From NCBI GenBank assembly GCA_019055375.1, contig JAHQIW010007276.1:1-64000 (forward strand): a DNA stretch of 64,000 nt. Direction: 5' to 3'. Positions 32,160 to 44,900 of this stretch are shown piece by piece (the stretch's first letter is position 1; every line of letters begins with the position of its first letter). The stretch is from Parelaphostrongylus tenuis (taxonomy: Eukaryota; Nematoda; Chromadorea; Rhabditida; Metastrongylidae). The notes under the pieces were generated by a model that searched no databases, had not been told where the DNA came from, and was given only the letters and a program-made list of their open reading frames with translations. Both the position numbers and the translations under genes were made by a program.

Positions 32160-34940
32160 CAGCCACTCTCATGGAAAGACTTTTGAAAAATTACGAGAAC
32201 ACACCGATGACTGAATAATAAACAGTAACACGTAAAAATGTCTATGAAGAAGTGAAAGTGAAAAACCAAGACCACTCAAGATTGCCCTCACGTGTACGCT
32301 CTGGCTCTGCCAAGGTGTACTGCCAACATTAGCAGAGTATTTGCATGAAGATGACGCTTGCTTTTCGTCTCATGAATCCCTTTGGAGAGTAAAGCTTCAA
32401 CACTATATCACGGTATCTGACTTAGATCACTTTCAGCGATGATGAGACAGTAGATGTTTGATTTTAAGAGGCTCAAAATTGTTGCCTTTTTATTGAGCAA
32501 GGTAATATGTGTGATACATATAATAGCAACATCAAAGTGATTTAATCAGATTTTGAGCTGTTTATTACTGTTTTCCAAAAAAAATTTTCATACGAGCCCA
32601 GTAAAACGCAGTGCGAAAATTGTTATTAGAGAAAATCAAATATCTGGAGAAATGACGAGGTTTTTAACACGTCGTGGATCAAATGCATGAACTTTCAAGC
32701 ATCGCTTACGCCCCGCGTGCTAAGCAGTTGGCATTGGCCCGCACCGCAATGGAAACAAGAAGTTTTACTTAACAAATTAGAGTTCTGGGGAGACATCATC
32801 ATCACTGAATGATAAAATCTTAAAAATCCCTATGTTTTAACGAGAAACCACTTTCTTTCCGAGAAGTGACATATTTTCGGCTGTTACCGAACATTTAATG
32901 CTGTTTTATACACAACTCTTGAGTTACTTGATAGTTTCACTTATATAGATCTGGATACTACGCTTCACTTTCCGAGAAGTCTTCTTAGCATGCTCTATCA
33001 ACCTGAAGGAAAAAACGTTTGTTTGGAGTAGTAAGCCTTTGTTTGTTTGTTCGAACTTCATCACATTCGTTCGCACATATTTTTTATTTTTTCAGTTAAA
33101 AAAACTTTATTCAAAAGTGTTTACAAAAAGAACAAGAGTAACAGCATGGGCTACACTATAATTGATGTAGATTGTCATACGGCACTTCAAAGTATAATTG
33201 CAATTTTGGAGTCACTTAGCCGCTAGTAAAGGATAGAAGTTACAGTATGGTTTTCTGTGAACGTAACTTTGATAAAAAGAACGCTTGCCTGTTTGTTCTA
33301 GAGATCCCTGCTCTTTAATACGAAAGCCACATGACTGCGACAGCAACGCATTGCTCTTTTTTCGCATTCCTTTAGACATAGCTATGATTTATATTTGGGA
33401 ACACGCTTCCCGCAATGTGCGATTGCTTTAAAAAGCACATTTGTGCATTTTTCCAGCATGTACTTGATGAAAGGGTAGAAAGAGAGTGCACTGATCAGTT
33501 TGAGGGATTCGGTGATTGTTTTACTCATGAATATGTGACGTTCGGAGGAAGGATTCAAAATGTTTCTAATACCCATAGTCTTAGCAAAGTCTCTTTCCAT
33601 TATATTTATCGCCAACGGTTAATTTTCCTTTGGTAGCTATCAAAAGCTCAAGCATTAGAAAGCTATGTTACGTTGTTACTGTAGCTCGATTACCGATCGA
33701 CGTTAGCGTTGCCCGCTAGGCGAAATATCAACGCGGTTCGCAACGTGTTAAGGCATACAGTTCTTTGCTGGAGGGCATCATGACTACAAAAAGTTAGATC
33801 TGCACTTTAGAATAAGTAATTTAAAGCTGATAATTGTCAAGAATCAATTGCAAAACTTTTGCTCATGAAATTTTGGCAATTATTGAAGGCTAATTTTAGT
33901 TACATAAATTTCACCACTTGATATTCCAAATGTGTTCGTCAGTTTCTGAAAAAACTGTTTCCTCGAAACATTCAAAAGCATCTGATAATATATGCGCAAC
34001 GGAAATATTGTACATCTACTTAGACAAAGCAGCCAGAAAAAATGTGCGACTGGCGACGGAAGTGTTCTCTCAGATAAGCCACGTGCGAAACAATAGAAAA
34101 TTTTTTGCAGAACATTTACGATAACGACCTCAGCAATACAATTAATGAAGATAGTCAAGAGCTTCGGCCAATTCGTTTCAATGAAATTCCAATGTCAATC
34201 CATTTGAAGTTGCAGTTAGTCGTGGTTAAGTCGTCTCCTAAAATTCTACTTCAATAAGCCGTTGTTGTTTACAGTAAAAGTGAGTTAGTATTGCTAATCA
34301 CAGATGTTCTCAGCAAATGATGGCCGAAATCAAAGGTTTCTAATTTTATTTCTCATCTTTCAAATATCACACCTTTTGGCATATTGGGCAAGGAGGTCTA
34401 GAGTAATCTGTAGTGCCTTCAAGCATAGCATAAGTTAAAACTACTGGTAATAGGAAAATATCCTCTTAAAATTGAATCGTCAGTTTCTTTTAGCATAATA
34501 TTACCATCGCTACGATTTCTGGAAGCTAACAATTATTCACTGTATCTCCAGAGCCTTTGCTTTGCCTTTCTTCTAGCCATGTTCTAACTTTGTCGGTGCC
34601 ATCAACAATAGCGGATTATTTCTGTTACATCGAGAAGATTTTTTGATGGGACCCCTTTTGTCACACTAAAATTTTCATCAAACTATCAATAACAATCAAA
34701 CAATCAATTGTCATTCAAAAGTCTGAATCGCGCTGCATCAAAAAATTTTTGGAAACCTTTTTACAGCTGTGGCATTCAAAATAAAATTGCTTCACACATG
34801 TCATGCATTGACGCGAGGATCTTTGTTATTTAATGCGAAAATTTTCCTTCGTACCGCAAATGCTTTTACGTTTTTTGTATCAAATTGTAAGAGGAATTCT
34901 GCTCTATCGTTTTAGTGCTTAGGTTTTTATTTCGTTTTAT
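32160..34940. other. Intergenic, no gene recognised
   Basis: Between the Rab gene end and the next SINE. Open frames at 33415-33636 and 33918-34124 show no domain, no flanking splice pattern and no repeat partner I can name. I see no RNA gene. Confidence 0.4.
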
Positions 34941-34944
34941 ATTG

Positions 34945-35180
34945 CCAAATAGGGGGCGCCGTGGCCTAGTGGTTGTGATGTTTGTCACGGTGCGCGAGGA
35001 GCCGAGCTCCATCTTCAGTTCTCTCCGGCAGCCAACAACAACGCCCTATGGATCGCCGCAGCAAGGCCATCTTCGAGATTGCAAAGAAACTCGCTCAACC
35101 AGTATTCTACGTCGTGAAGACGAAAAACGAATGCGATAAGTACTGGGATATTCACAGTGAAAAAAGAATAGCGTGATGAC
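34945..35180 (+). repeat. tRNA-derived SINE, family 3, with an odd open frame
   Basis: The head GGCGCCGTGGCCTAGTGGTT is a tRNA-like box A. From 34982 a frame of 64 codons stays open and, from about 35040, looks protein-like (DRRSKAIFEIAKKLAQPVF, then NECDKYWDIHSEKRIA and a stop). No family is recognised. It may be the body of the SINE or a captured exon. Confidence 0.4.
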
Positions 35181-36250
35181 GCATCAGATAAAGTGCAAAA
35201 TAAAAAGTGGTTTATTGCTAAATAAAACCGCTACTAGGGCTTAGCCTATGACTAGAATTACCCTAGAAATACTAGAATACTACTATACTATTAATACTAC
35301 TAGATACTAATGCTAGAAGCATATGAACGTGTAGAGGAAATCCTCACCCATAAGCGTCACATGTTTTATTTGGTTTCCTCGCCAAAACGGAAAAAACCTA
35401 ACAAGATTTTCACTCCACATGTGGATTTCGCCTGTGCGGTCAATCGGGTCGCAGCTGTGATCCACAGCCACCATGTCCTAACCGGCTTATTTCTAGTGCG
35501 ACAGTGCAGTAAAATGGTTTTTCCAGAAAACGAAAATGGTATGGAATTGGTGAAGTATACTCTATCTAATAATTACTAGTAGTCTTAGGGAAGTGTTCCG
35601 CTGCGCTCGATCAAGGTGCGATAACGCGCGACACGACGGGGACGGCAGAATTCGACATTGAGCTTATGTTGAGTTACAGTTATAGGCAAAACCATGCTCT
35701 AAGTTCTATTCACTGCCTACTGCTATCACAATGGTGAGATGCGATATTAGATGCAATCAAAGGAACGCTGATGTAGCAAAACGTCGGATCTTAGTCGGGC
35801 TTTAAATTCGCGAGTATCTTTTCTGGTAGCTCAGATCCTACCACTGCATCACGAAGGCCTTTGCTTTTACTTGCTTTCAGCCATAATTCAATTTTAGATA
35901 AAATCAAGAATAGCCCATCAGCACTGTTTCTGGACTTTAAGTTTCAATCACACTTCATGTTTTTTGTGATAGCACTTCACATACTTCTGCCATAAAGAAA
36001 ATAATAAGCAGTGAAAAAATTCAAATCACTTTCATAATAATGAAATCAGAACATTCACATCATGTGTTCTATCCATGCATTCTTCAAATGTCTTAACTTT
36101 CTCACAGCTTTTTTCAAATCCATATTTGGAAGACATTAGGTCGAGCAAAATGTTGTGGGAAATTTTTGTGAGTTCCAATTTTTGACATCTTCGTGTCGTT
36201 TTTTATCGATAGTTTTGTACACATTTATCTAGTTCATTAATTTGGATAGC
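35181..36250. other. No gene recognised
   Basis: Contains a short ACTAG-rich low-complexity tract (about 35250-35310) and an 89-codon open frame (35310-35579) without a recognisable domain. Confidence 0.35.
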
Positions 36251-36254
36251 TAAA

Positions 36255-36680
36255 TCGCGTCCACGACAAACTGGTGGAAAAGTATCCAGGATTGGTCTGA
36301 CAAAAGCACGCTTTGTTTCAACGGGACAATACCAAAATGTTTATGGCCAGGAAGACCTAAAAAGTTTGAAGAGTCATCCCGCTCTTAGTTCAGACGTTTC
36401 TCCATTCGATTATGGCCTTTTTCGATCAATACAACACTTTTTGAATGACCGTCGATTTGAAACATTCAATGAGGGTGAAGAAGAATACCAAGAGATTTTT
36501 GGTCAAAGAACCGGAATGAAAACTCCGAGCAGATTGAAAATTCTGAAGATGGATGGTGGAAGTCGTGGACATTGGTGGTCTACACTTTGAAGAATAGTCA
36601 TTCTTGTTTTTGTTATTGCTTAGCGCATAAAAACAAAACTTCCAAAAATTTCTTGGGTCTTTTTGATCAACCATGGTATG
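36255..36680 (+). mobile_element. Mariner transposase remnant
   Basis: Frame-shifted pieces of the C-terminal half of mariner transposase: KLVEKYPGLV and KHALFQRDNTK (about 36270-36335), then DVSPFDYGLFRSIQHFLND (36396-36450), the hallmark PxDxxLFxSxQHFL region with the last catalytic acidic residue, then a decayed tail to about 36590. ACTTCCAAAAATTTCTTGGG at 36639 may be the 3-prime inverted repeat. Stops and shifts make it a pseudogene. Confidence 0.75.
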
Positions 36681-37004
36681 AAACACACTACTGATAGTTC
36701 CTTATATTGCTCGTGATTGCTTCAACATTAATCATCATCGCTAGTAATCATTACAACTACTAAATATAAATTTGATGTTGACCGATTTTCCATTTAATCG
36801 CACCCAATAATTTCCTTTCTCCGCTAGAATATACTAGGTAAATAATTGCTATTCTATTCTCATTGGTACAACAAAATCTCAGGTAGCGTCAACACATGTT
36901 CACAGATTTCCAACAATATTATAGTCCAACACTTTCAATCAAGCATTTTAGACCTTCCTCAAAGTCCAATATAATCTGATAGAATTTTCCAAAATTTTCA
37001 GAGG

Positions 37005-37425
37005 TTTGGTATGACACCTCGAGTGCTAGACGTACGTTTTGGCTCTCACGCAAGTCTCATCAATAGACATGCCATTCAGCTGCTCGTCCCCCACTATCAC
37101 GAAGAATCGGCGCCGAAGAAGTTACTCTCGTGTCAGGTGAAAAAAGCCCCGACGTGGTGTTTTTTCCACAATGATTGACTGCCGATGATTCGAAACGCGG
37201 TCGCAGAATAGTCGAATGATAGTGTTGGTGTTTATATATACTGGCGGAGGCCGTGCCAAGCAGACGACAATTGGCACTCAATCACTCTGAAAGAATGCCA
37301 TGCTGGATAATGTTTTCATTTGACCCGGAGTGCAACTTCTTCGGCGCCGATTCCTTGTAATGGTAGACGACGAGTAGCCGAATGGCATGTGTTATTGATA
37401 AGACAATGAGACAACAGGCAACGGC
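37005..37425. repeat. Palindrome with vestigial hammerheads
   Basis: The inverted arms at about 37067-37140 and 37318-37392 share TCGGCGCCGAAGAAG and CTCGTC/GACGAG blocks. The outer minus-strand piece at about 37020-37065 has TTGATGA, AAAAC, a GTC site and TAGCAC. The outer plus-strand piece near 37395 has GTGTTATTGATAAG. Both are decayed hammerhead cores. The right arm is related to 63408-63480. Confidence 0.5.
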
Positions 37426-37699
37426 AACGACGATTTTGATACAAAGAACTACAAAATCTTTACAAAATGGAGAAAAAATTTCCGAACAAGTGGCAACGCT
37501 CATAAGCTCGATGCGTATGCTGTAAAAACAAATTTATTTTGAATGCTGCGGCGCCGTCAGAAGGGCTTTCCACATAAAAGTATATTTCTTAATTCTCCTG
37601 AATTTAAACTTTCTAATGATTGCTGAGAGTCTAATGAAAATCTTTGTCCAGCGAAACCTTCAAAAAACCCTGCGCGGTAACAGAAATGATCCTTTTCTT

Positions 37700-37990
37700 A
37701 TCAGATTGTCATCAGATTATATATTGCCTTAAGCGAGGTCTATAAGGAATTGAATGCAATGGTATGATTCCTTCCACCAATCAGGAGTGAACGACTGCTG
37801 GTCATTGCAAGGACGGGAGAATTTGTCACCTGACATGCCATGATTTGTTAATTCGATGTCGATTCTTCCATATGTGGGGGTTTGTCCCTCTGCAAGGGAT
37901 TGACTAAATCGAAAGGCACCGTGCCACTGATGAGGCCGTAATAACGAAACACGTGTCTAGCACTGTGTAAGTGCTATGTCAGACCTCGTG
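37700..37990 (+). repeat. Single arm of hammerhead repeat
   Basis: Closely matches the right arm at 15.2-15.45 kb along its length: CGACTGTTGGTCACTGCA against CGACTGCTGGTCATTGCA, TTCGACGTTGATTCC against TTCGATGTCGATTCT, and GGCTAAATCGAAAGG against GACTAAATCGAAAGG. It ends in the ribozyme at 37921-37963 and the tail TGTCAGACC. No opposite arm nearby. Confidence 0.65.
37921..37963 (+). ncRNA. Hammerhead ribozyme, stem II weakened
   Basis: GTGCCA, CTGATGA (37927-37933), a 12-base stem II region, GAAAC (37946-37950), ACGTGTC with the canonical GTC site (cut after 37957), TAGCAC. Stem I pairs at five of six positions. Stem II (GGCC-GTAA-TAAC) has lost most pairing, so activity is doubtful although every invariant core base is kept. 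Confidence 0.7.
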
Positions 37991-38189
37991 ATATGGTGAA
38001 AAATTATCACTACATCCTTTCCTTCTTATTCACTTAGATTCGATGAGCGCGACCATCTTCACATTTCATACGGCAGCAGGCCGCAGTTATTTGTTTTCCT
38101 ACTCAAAATTTCTAATATTCTAACTGCATTTTTCGCAGTGTTATGATGTTTCGTGTGCACCTAGGAAAGTTGAGTGGTGAGCAAAAGCA

Positions 38190-38285
38190 TGGCATCAGGC
38201 GGGAATCGAACCCGCGTTTCATCCATACGGGGGCGCGTGCTCTACTATTACACCACCGACACACATATGCACCACCACTCATTCT
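38190..38285 (-). repeat. tRNA-derived SINE, family 2
   Basis: On the minus strand: GGTGGTGTAATAGTAGAGCA (box A) and GGGTTCGATTCCCGCCTGAT (box B). It resembles a tRNA over its 5-prime half, but the acceptor and anticodon stems do not pair, so I call it a SINE rather than a tRNA gene. Confidence 0.65.
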
Positions 38286-38559
38286 TCAACATCTCTGTGT
38301 TACCTACCAGCCAGTAACCTTTAACAGGTTTGGTCGGGCTCGCGCTTTCGCTTTGCAAACGCAGTTGAGCTGACAGCCATTGTAATAAATAATACTCGAA
38401 ATACTAGTATTTTAATTGCATTTTTCGTGGTGTTACTTTTCTTTGTTGCTTTTGTTAGTTTTGTTTGTGTTAGCTTCTTACTTTGAAACTATTTTCCATA
38501 AAGTGGAGAACAGATTCAGATGAGTTTGACGGCAAGTTTTTATATCGTGCTGATTTGGC

Positions 38560-39180
38560 TGGTAAAATAAGGTTGATATAAATGAATCAGTTCGACTACG
38601 GTTTCGACATCATCGGGTTCTCCAAACTCGATAATCCGAGTCGATTTTGCGCAGTCGTGCGCCCTCGTTATGGTTTTTGTCTTCGTTGCTGTTCCAGTCG
38701 AATTAATTTCGCTGCGCACCCCTCAAATAAAGAGCCTGTACTCGACGTTCCTTTATATAAAAGACGATTGTTGATGATACTAGATGTTCATCAATAAAGC
38801 TTTGTTTTTTAGACAATCCATCTGCATTCGATGTCAATACTGACAAGCGAATGGCGTTATAGCGTATAACCAGCACTTAGTGTTATAGTAACTAACGTGT
38901 TTGTGCGTCATAGCATTATAATAACCGTGTGCTAGTCCATAATGACACCGACTAATGCAGGATGGATTGTCCACTGAAAACAAAGGTCATCTATGGTTAT
39001 TCAGTGTCATCAACAACTGTCCTGTTTATAAGAGCGTCACCAAGTGGAGTTTTTTTATTCGAGCTGTGCTCCATCGGAGAGGATTCTACTCGAACGGCAG
39101 AAGGCGAAGGCTATAACAAAGGAGAACGACTGTGTACATCGACTTGAATCATCTACTGTGAAGAAGAAAAGGAAGAAGAC
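38560..39180. repeat. Palindrome with TATA-like boxes in both arms (P3)
   Basis: The left arm (about 38740-38822: TTATATAAAAGACG, TTGTTGATGA, TTAGACAATCCATCTGCAT) and right arm (about 38955-39040: ATGCAGGATGGATTGTCCAC, TCATCAACAACTGTCC, TTTATAAGAG) are inverted copies. Both TATA-like boxes point away from the centre. The outer parts (38600-38730 and 39060-39180) differ. A single arm recurs at 10.06-10.26 kb. Confidence 0.55.
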
Positions 39181-41960
39181 GTCGGAACGTTAGCATATCA
39201 AATTTATTTTTATCGGCCTCCTGCTATTGGCTTAATCAAAAAGAAACATGAATCGATTGGTAATGCCGAAGTTACAGGAAAGTTGCTTTTCAAGTTATTA
39301 GAACGCTATAAGCGAAGAGTTGCTAATGTGTAGTTTCGTCTCTCCATTGGTATTCCAAAAATTAGTGGGAATGATTTTTGTTGGGATTCCTAAAGAGCAG
39401 CAGTAAGATCGCTGAAAGCTTTTGCTATAGCTAGCAGCCGCGCTTTGTTTTTCGAAAAAGGTCTCCCGCTTCAAAATTAGGAATTTTCAGTACTCTAGTG
39501 AATCTTATGATTGGCTGGGCGTTTAGCAGGAGGCAATGTAGTAGGAGTGATTAGGCTCTAATTCTCCAGTATATTCGAACGACCCGTCTTCACAATGATA
39601 TCAAAATTCAGTGCATTTCACATTTGTGTCTTTCAGCGTAACTGCCGTCCTCAAAATGACTAAATTTAGGTACAAGTCGTCCACTTATAGTGCATGCGAA
39701 CATTGTAGAGACGTTCGCTTTCACTTTCGAGTTTTGAGATTCCCTTACGTTAGAGAAACTAGTGCTCATCTCGAATTATGAGATGCATCAAATTCTTAGA
39801 GTGGAACCCACTTTTCAATCGAACAGTAAAACTCTGGATGAATGTGGCGTCAAAACATCAGCGCGGAATTCTGAATTTGTTAGTACTATGTTGACTTTTC
39901 TACGAGTTCAAAATGCTGTCTATACTGCAGGTATTTCCGTGCACAGTCTTCATTCTATCTCACCGTTTCCATATTGATGATATCGCTTGTGTACACGTAA
40001 ATTATGGTTTTTGAGTACAACTTCACTGTTCGTCCATTGATCTCAAAATCCTTCTTCTCCAGAGTGATCTTGCTTGAATATCATTGTACATGATGTTAGA
40101 TACTGAAGAGCATTTCCAAGTTATAATAAGGCGAAAACTAATGGTAAGGTGGGGGATGACATCGTACTTATTTCCATATCATTAGTTATCGTTAACCATG
40201 ATAAACATCTTATAAAGCAAAATTTTGCTATACTTGCTCATATAGGGCAACACAGTATTGCGAAGGTGGAGTGAGTCGCGATATCGATACCCACATGATT
40301 AAGTTACTTGAACCCATTAACGTCAAATCACTATCATAAAACAGGAACAAAAGTTCAGAGGTGAATGTACGGAGTAAGCCAGTCAGACAATAGTTGAAAT
40401 GGAAACATGAAGAATACGAAAGAAGTATGCAGTTTTTTACACATTCGTAATCGGTTCACAAAGGTATGAAGTGCTAAGAGCAAGAAACGGCGGGTAAAGC
40501 TTCAAATTTTATGACTACCATTGGAAACAAGAAGATAGACCACATTCAAAGTTGAGAACGACTACGGAGCAATGCCAGTTTTCAAAAACTAGGTCAAGGA
40601 GAAGAGAAGAGCAGAACGAACATTATGAAGAACTCAGAACACATTGAGTAGTCCTAATTCATAAGCTTGTAACCGAGCTTCTTTTTGTGAATTTCTTCAC
40701 AAAGTTTGTGATAAAAGCATTCAGTAGAGTAGTAATGATTACAACGACGACTTTCTTAACAAGGTAGTTCTAATCGTATATTCTCTGTCGGTTTGGAGAT
40801 ATTACAGATTAATTGCTATGTGCTTACAATTCACACCAACAAATCCGTACATTTTGAATAGATCATGAATTTTTGTTGTTTACATGGCCTTCTTTTTTCT
40901 ATTCTTTCCAACTGGATTGCTATAAGTTGCGAGACATCTTGATTTTATGTCAGTCAGTTAACTCATAAATATTCAGATTATGGACAAGGAAAGAATTTTG
41001 GATATCAAGAGAAATCTGTATGTAATCAGTGCAGAAGGCAAGCAAAATTTCTAAAATCGGTCATATTTATATCCGAAAATACACGTGTAATGATTGGTTC
41101 GACCCAAACGCCAAATTAACCTACCTCACCTCTCTCGTTTAGCCAACTGGTACCACGCTTGTTTAGAAAAGTAGAAAGCAGCGGTATGACGCATCGATAG
41201 GCTTCCTTAATATCATCAGAGTCGGGATTACACATTCATTCACCTCCACGATTCCGCGGATGATGTCGAATGCATGCTGCATTCGTAACCCATTGATAAG
41301 CGATGAATATCACACCTTCTACCGCTTTATCTCAAAAAGCAAAAAGGGCATTGAATTGAAGATGGTGAAGAGTAATCTTATCATTACTAAAGTTTTTGAA
41401 CATTATCTGAATTTCCAACCGACCATGTGTCAACGTCAAAATGGAGTGAATAATTCATATCTAACCCTTTTAAGCAGATAGGTTGCTAATGACAGTAGAT
41501 GTTGAATACAATAGTAAAACACTACCATAATAGTACAATAAATGACGAATACGACAATATCGCCTTCTTCAAAGCCTGAATGAGTGAAATTTTGCTTGCA
41601 ATCCACTCGTTCAAGCACTTTCATAACTAAAAATTAATTTGTAAGCATCTAGTGTTGCTTACGCATTGTTTTTGTTTCTGGCTATGATTGAGTTTGGTTG
41701 AGTGAATTGCGTTTCAAAATTTGACTCTTCCAGGCTCTGAAGAAGGCGATACTGCCGGAGCGTCATCCATTGTACTATAGTGTGCTGTTTTACTATTGTA
41801 TTTGATAGATACTAGTATTAGAAACCTTAAATCAGTTTAAATAGAGGATACTGAATAATCTAAATTATGAAGGTCAATAAAACCCGTAAGTTTCGCTGTT
41901 TCTATCAAACAAGTGTTGATACATGATATTAGGAGAAGCACTGACAGGCACCCTTTTCCA
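39181..41960. other. Intergenic, no gene recognised
   Basis: Mostly unique-looking AT-rich DNA. 41734-41768 carries a Penelope 3-prime end motif (CTTCCAGGCTCTGAAGAAGG then CGTCATCC), the mark of a short Penelope-like remnant. The first exon(s) of the receptor gene should lie here, but I cannot place them. Confidence 0.35.
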
Positions 41961-41961
41961 G

Positions 41962-44900
41962 GTGTTCTTATACTGATCATTAATGTGCCACTCGTCCTAC
42001 TTATTCTTGGATTGGAACGATTTCGTAAACGTAAAGAGCTCTTATTCATTGCCGGCTTGGCGATCGGTGATCTGATTTACACTACTGGTTATCTATCTAT
42101 GGCAATTCAACGTATGCTCTATCTTGAGTACCGTGGTAAAGTGATGTTAACTCGTATTCTGAAAATATTAACTCTGTATTCATTATTAAAGTAGAAAACG
42201 ATATGATGAAAGCATTTGCAGCACTTGACATTGTAGACAGTTGAGTGTTGAATGTGTAAGAATGATTATCGTGAACTGCAACACTGTTTGGCTGCAATCT
42301 TGAGATAGATGTATCATAGATGCTATTTTTTCTCAGAATGGGTTCGAAAAGCTGATTACGCCCCTGAGGCTAATTACTCTGTTAACCATTTCTGACACAA
42401 AATTTCTTCTGAGTAGTCTTCAGGAAAGATATTAGACTTAACCCGGTGTGGTTTACAGGCAGAATTCCTGACTGTTTTCCAGCGCTGATCGATGGAACAT
42501 TGCTAAGCTTTTGAACCAAACTTACGAAGTTTTTCTGCCTGTTTTTTTGTCTACTATCAAAGAAATCCTTTTTTTTTTTGATCCTGGGTGCAGTACAGTC
42601 TCTGTTTTCTATAAAAAGCACTCTGAACCACATCAATCAAAGCAACCCATTTTCACAACAAGAGTACTAAGATAGCACTTGATTTTTTTTCCTTATGAAA
42701 CACTAAGAAAACCTTTCAAGAAACCAAAAACATTAATGGGATTTTTGGAGTTTGATCTATTGCTCGGTTTTTTAAAACTATAAAAGAACCGCCCTGGTTA
42801 GTGAGAAATCTTCGAACGAGAAACAAATTATCATTTTTGCTATTTCAACGCAATAGCGAGGCCTTTTTGAAAGTGAAATACACCATTCAAATTCTCGATT
42901 GCGTATTTAACACTAAAAACGTTAAAAAAAAGTACATTTTTTCCTATGGATCAAAGTGAAGAGAGAGTAATTGAAGTGCTTCGTTTTTTGCAAAATCCAG
43001 TCTTTTTTCGGCTGTCACAGCGTAATACCAGGTCCTTTATATAAACCAAATAGATTACTGGAATTCTTAGTATTTGATCTATCGATGTGGCCACTAAAAC
43101 TGCGAAGGAAAGCTTTGATCAGCAACAAATTTTTCAATGACGAACAAAATTGTAATCTTACTCTTTCAGGGCAGTAAGAAGACCTTTTTGAATATGAGAT
43201 ATACCATTCAATTTTTCTTAATTTGTGCTATCAAACAACTATCTGAGCATTGAAAAAGGCCAAGAAATACGTTTTTTGCAAGAGGTCGAGAAGGAGATCA
43301 GATAACGGAAAAGTACGTTTTCTTAGACAGTTAGCATTCATTCGATACCGTAATTTTCGATAATTTCAATGCTGTGCTCATTTTCTAAAGAGATTGTTCT
43401 CTGTAGTGCAACAGTAAGAATGAGATTGCATTACCATGCGCGATATTCTGGTGTCTGGCCAAATCATTAGCCGCTCGGTGGGGCCCCTAGGTGGGCGACG
43501 CAATGACCGATCGAATTTCAAGCATATGAACGTGTAAGGAAAATTTTGTAGCATTTGAATGCCTAGGAGTCACTGTCGGAAGCAATTAGGACGTTTGTAG
43601 CCTATTGAATTCCATCAAAGTGGTCACAAAGGTGATTGATTCATCCGTAATCATGGCGAAAATTAAAGTGCTTGAAGTGTTTTTGTGGAAGAGTCATACG
43701 TTTTATGCGGATTTTTTCTTTCAAAGTGAAGAAACAAATCTTTATTGAATAATAAAAAACGCACGTCCATAAGACCGCACAAAATCGATCGATCATTACG
43801 TTAGCCCACCTAGCCGTCTCACTCCGCGTCTCATGAATTGACCAAAAACTACTAGCTCGCTTGTGTGGATTCAACTTTTTCCTGTTGCATTGCAGAGAAG
43901 CGGTCTTTTTAGAAAACAGGCACAGCTTTGAAATAATTGAAACTTACGCTATCGAACGATTACCAATAGTCTAGAAAAAAGCTCTGTCCGGCAAGAAATG
44001 TGCTCGTGCGGAGCATGATTTTACTCGGGATTTTGCACCGTTTTGAAGAGTCTTTTCAAAAGCCGAACACGTATGTCTGTGGAAGATTGAAGCTTTCGCA
44101 TGAATACTAACAACCCTGTGCAAATTTCCTGTCCAACGACAGAAGTGAAATATCATCTTGCTCCTTATGACCAAAAAGAATCTAGGGGATTCATACATTG
44201 GTTGCTTGTGGACGAAGATATGATAACCTCATTTTCGATTTAACAGTGGCAACTACTGAAATCAGGCAATCACACATAGGATGAAATTTGGTGGTAGCTG
44301 CGAAGGATTTAGAAATTTTTTGAACAAACTTTTATCCTTAGTTAATGATCTCGCTTTACATTGTGATATCTAAGACAATGCTGTGTGCCAAATTCGTGAA
44401 AGGCACCCAAATTCGTGCACCCATGCAAGCACTGAAGTCTCTGCACATAGTGACGAGTTACGGGTATCCGCAAATAGTTGTTTTCTAATATCTTCATCAC
44501 TGATGAGTTCTCTCACAGAAGATGCGACCGTTCGAATCTTACTGCCTACATAAACATAAGTAGCTAATTTTTGTTCGCATAAACCATGCAATTGAGACTA
44601 TTTGCAACTTCTTCGAACTGTTGTTATTGCGCAGAGAATGCGACTGTGTCAAAACGAGATTGCGTAGTCACATTTTCATATACGTTGTTTCAAGTCGGAA
44701 ATGGAGTTGTAGGTGAGTTTATTGGAGTATTTATCAAAAGTCGTCTTGAAATAAAACACATAGCAATTTTGGCTTGATTGGAATCTGGAAAGATACGAAA
44801 GCCTCAAGAGATTACAAATAGAACAACGGTAGACATGTTGAGCAGAACCCCATTATTCTGGATTGATTCCGTCTCCCGCCAAACAATCCTTCCAATCCTC

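Noticed and set aside
38200..38275. tRNA gene on the minus strand
   Set aside because: Boxes A and B are good, but acceptor and anticodon stems do not pair, and the unit recurs as a dispersed repeat, so it is a SINE.
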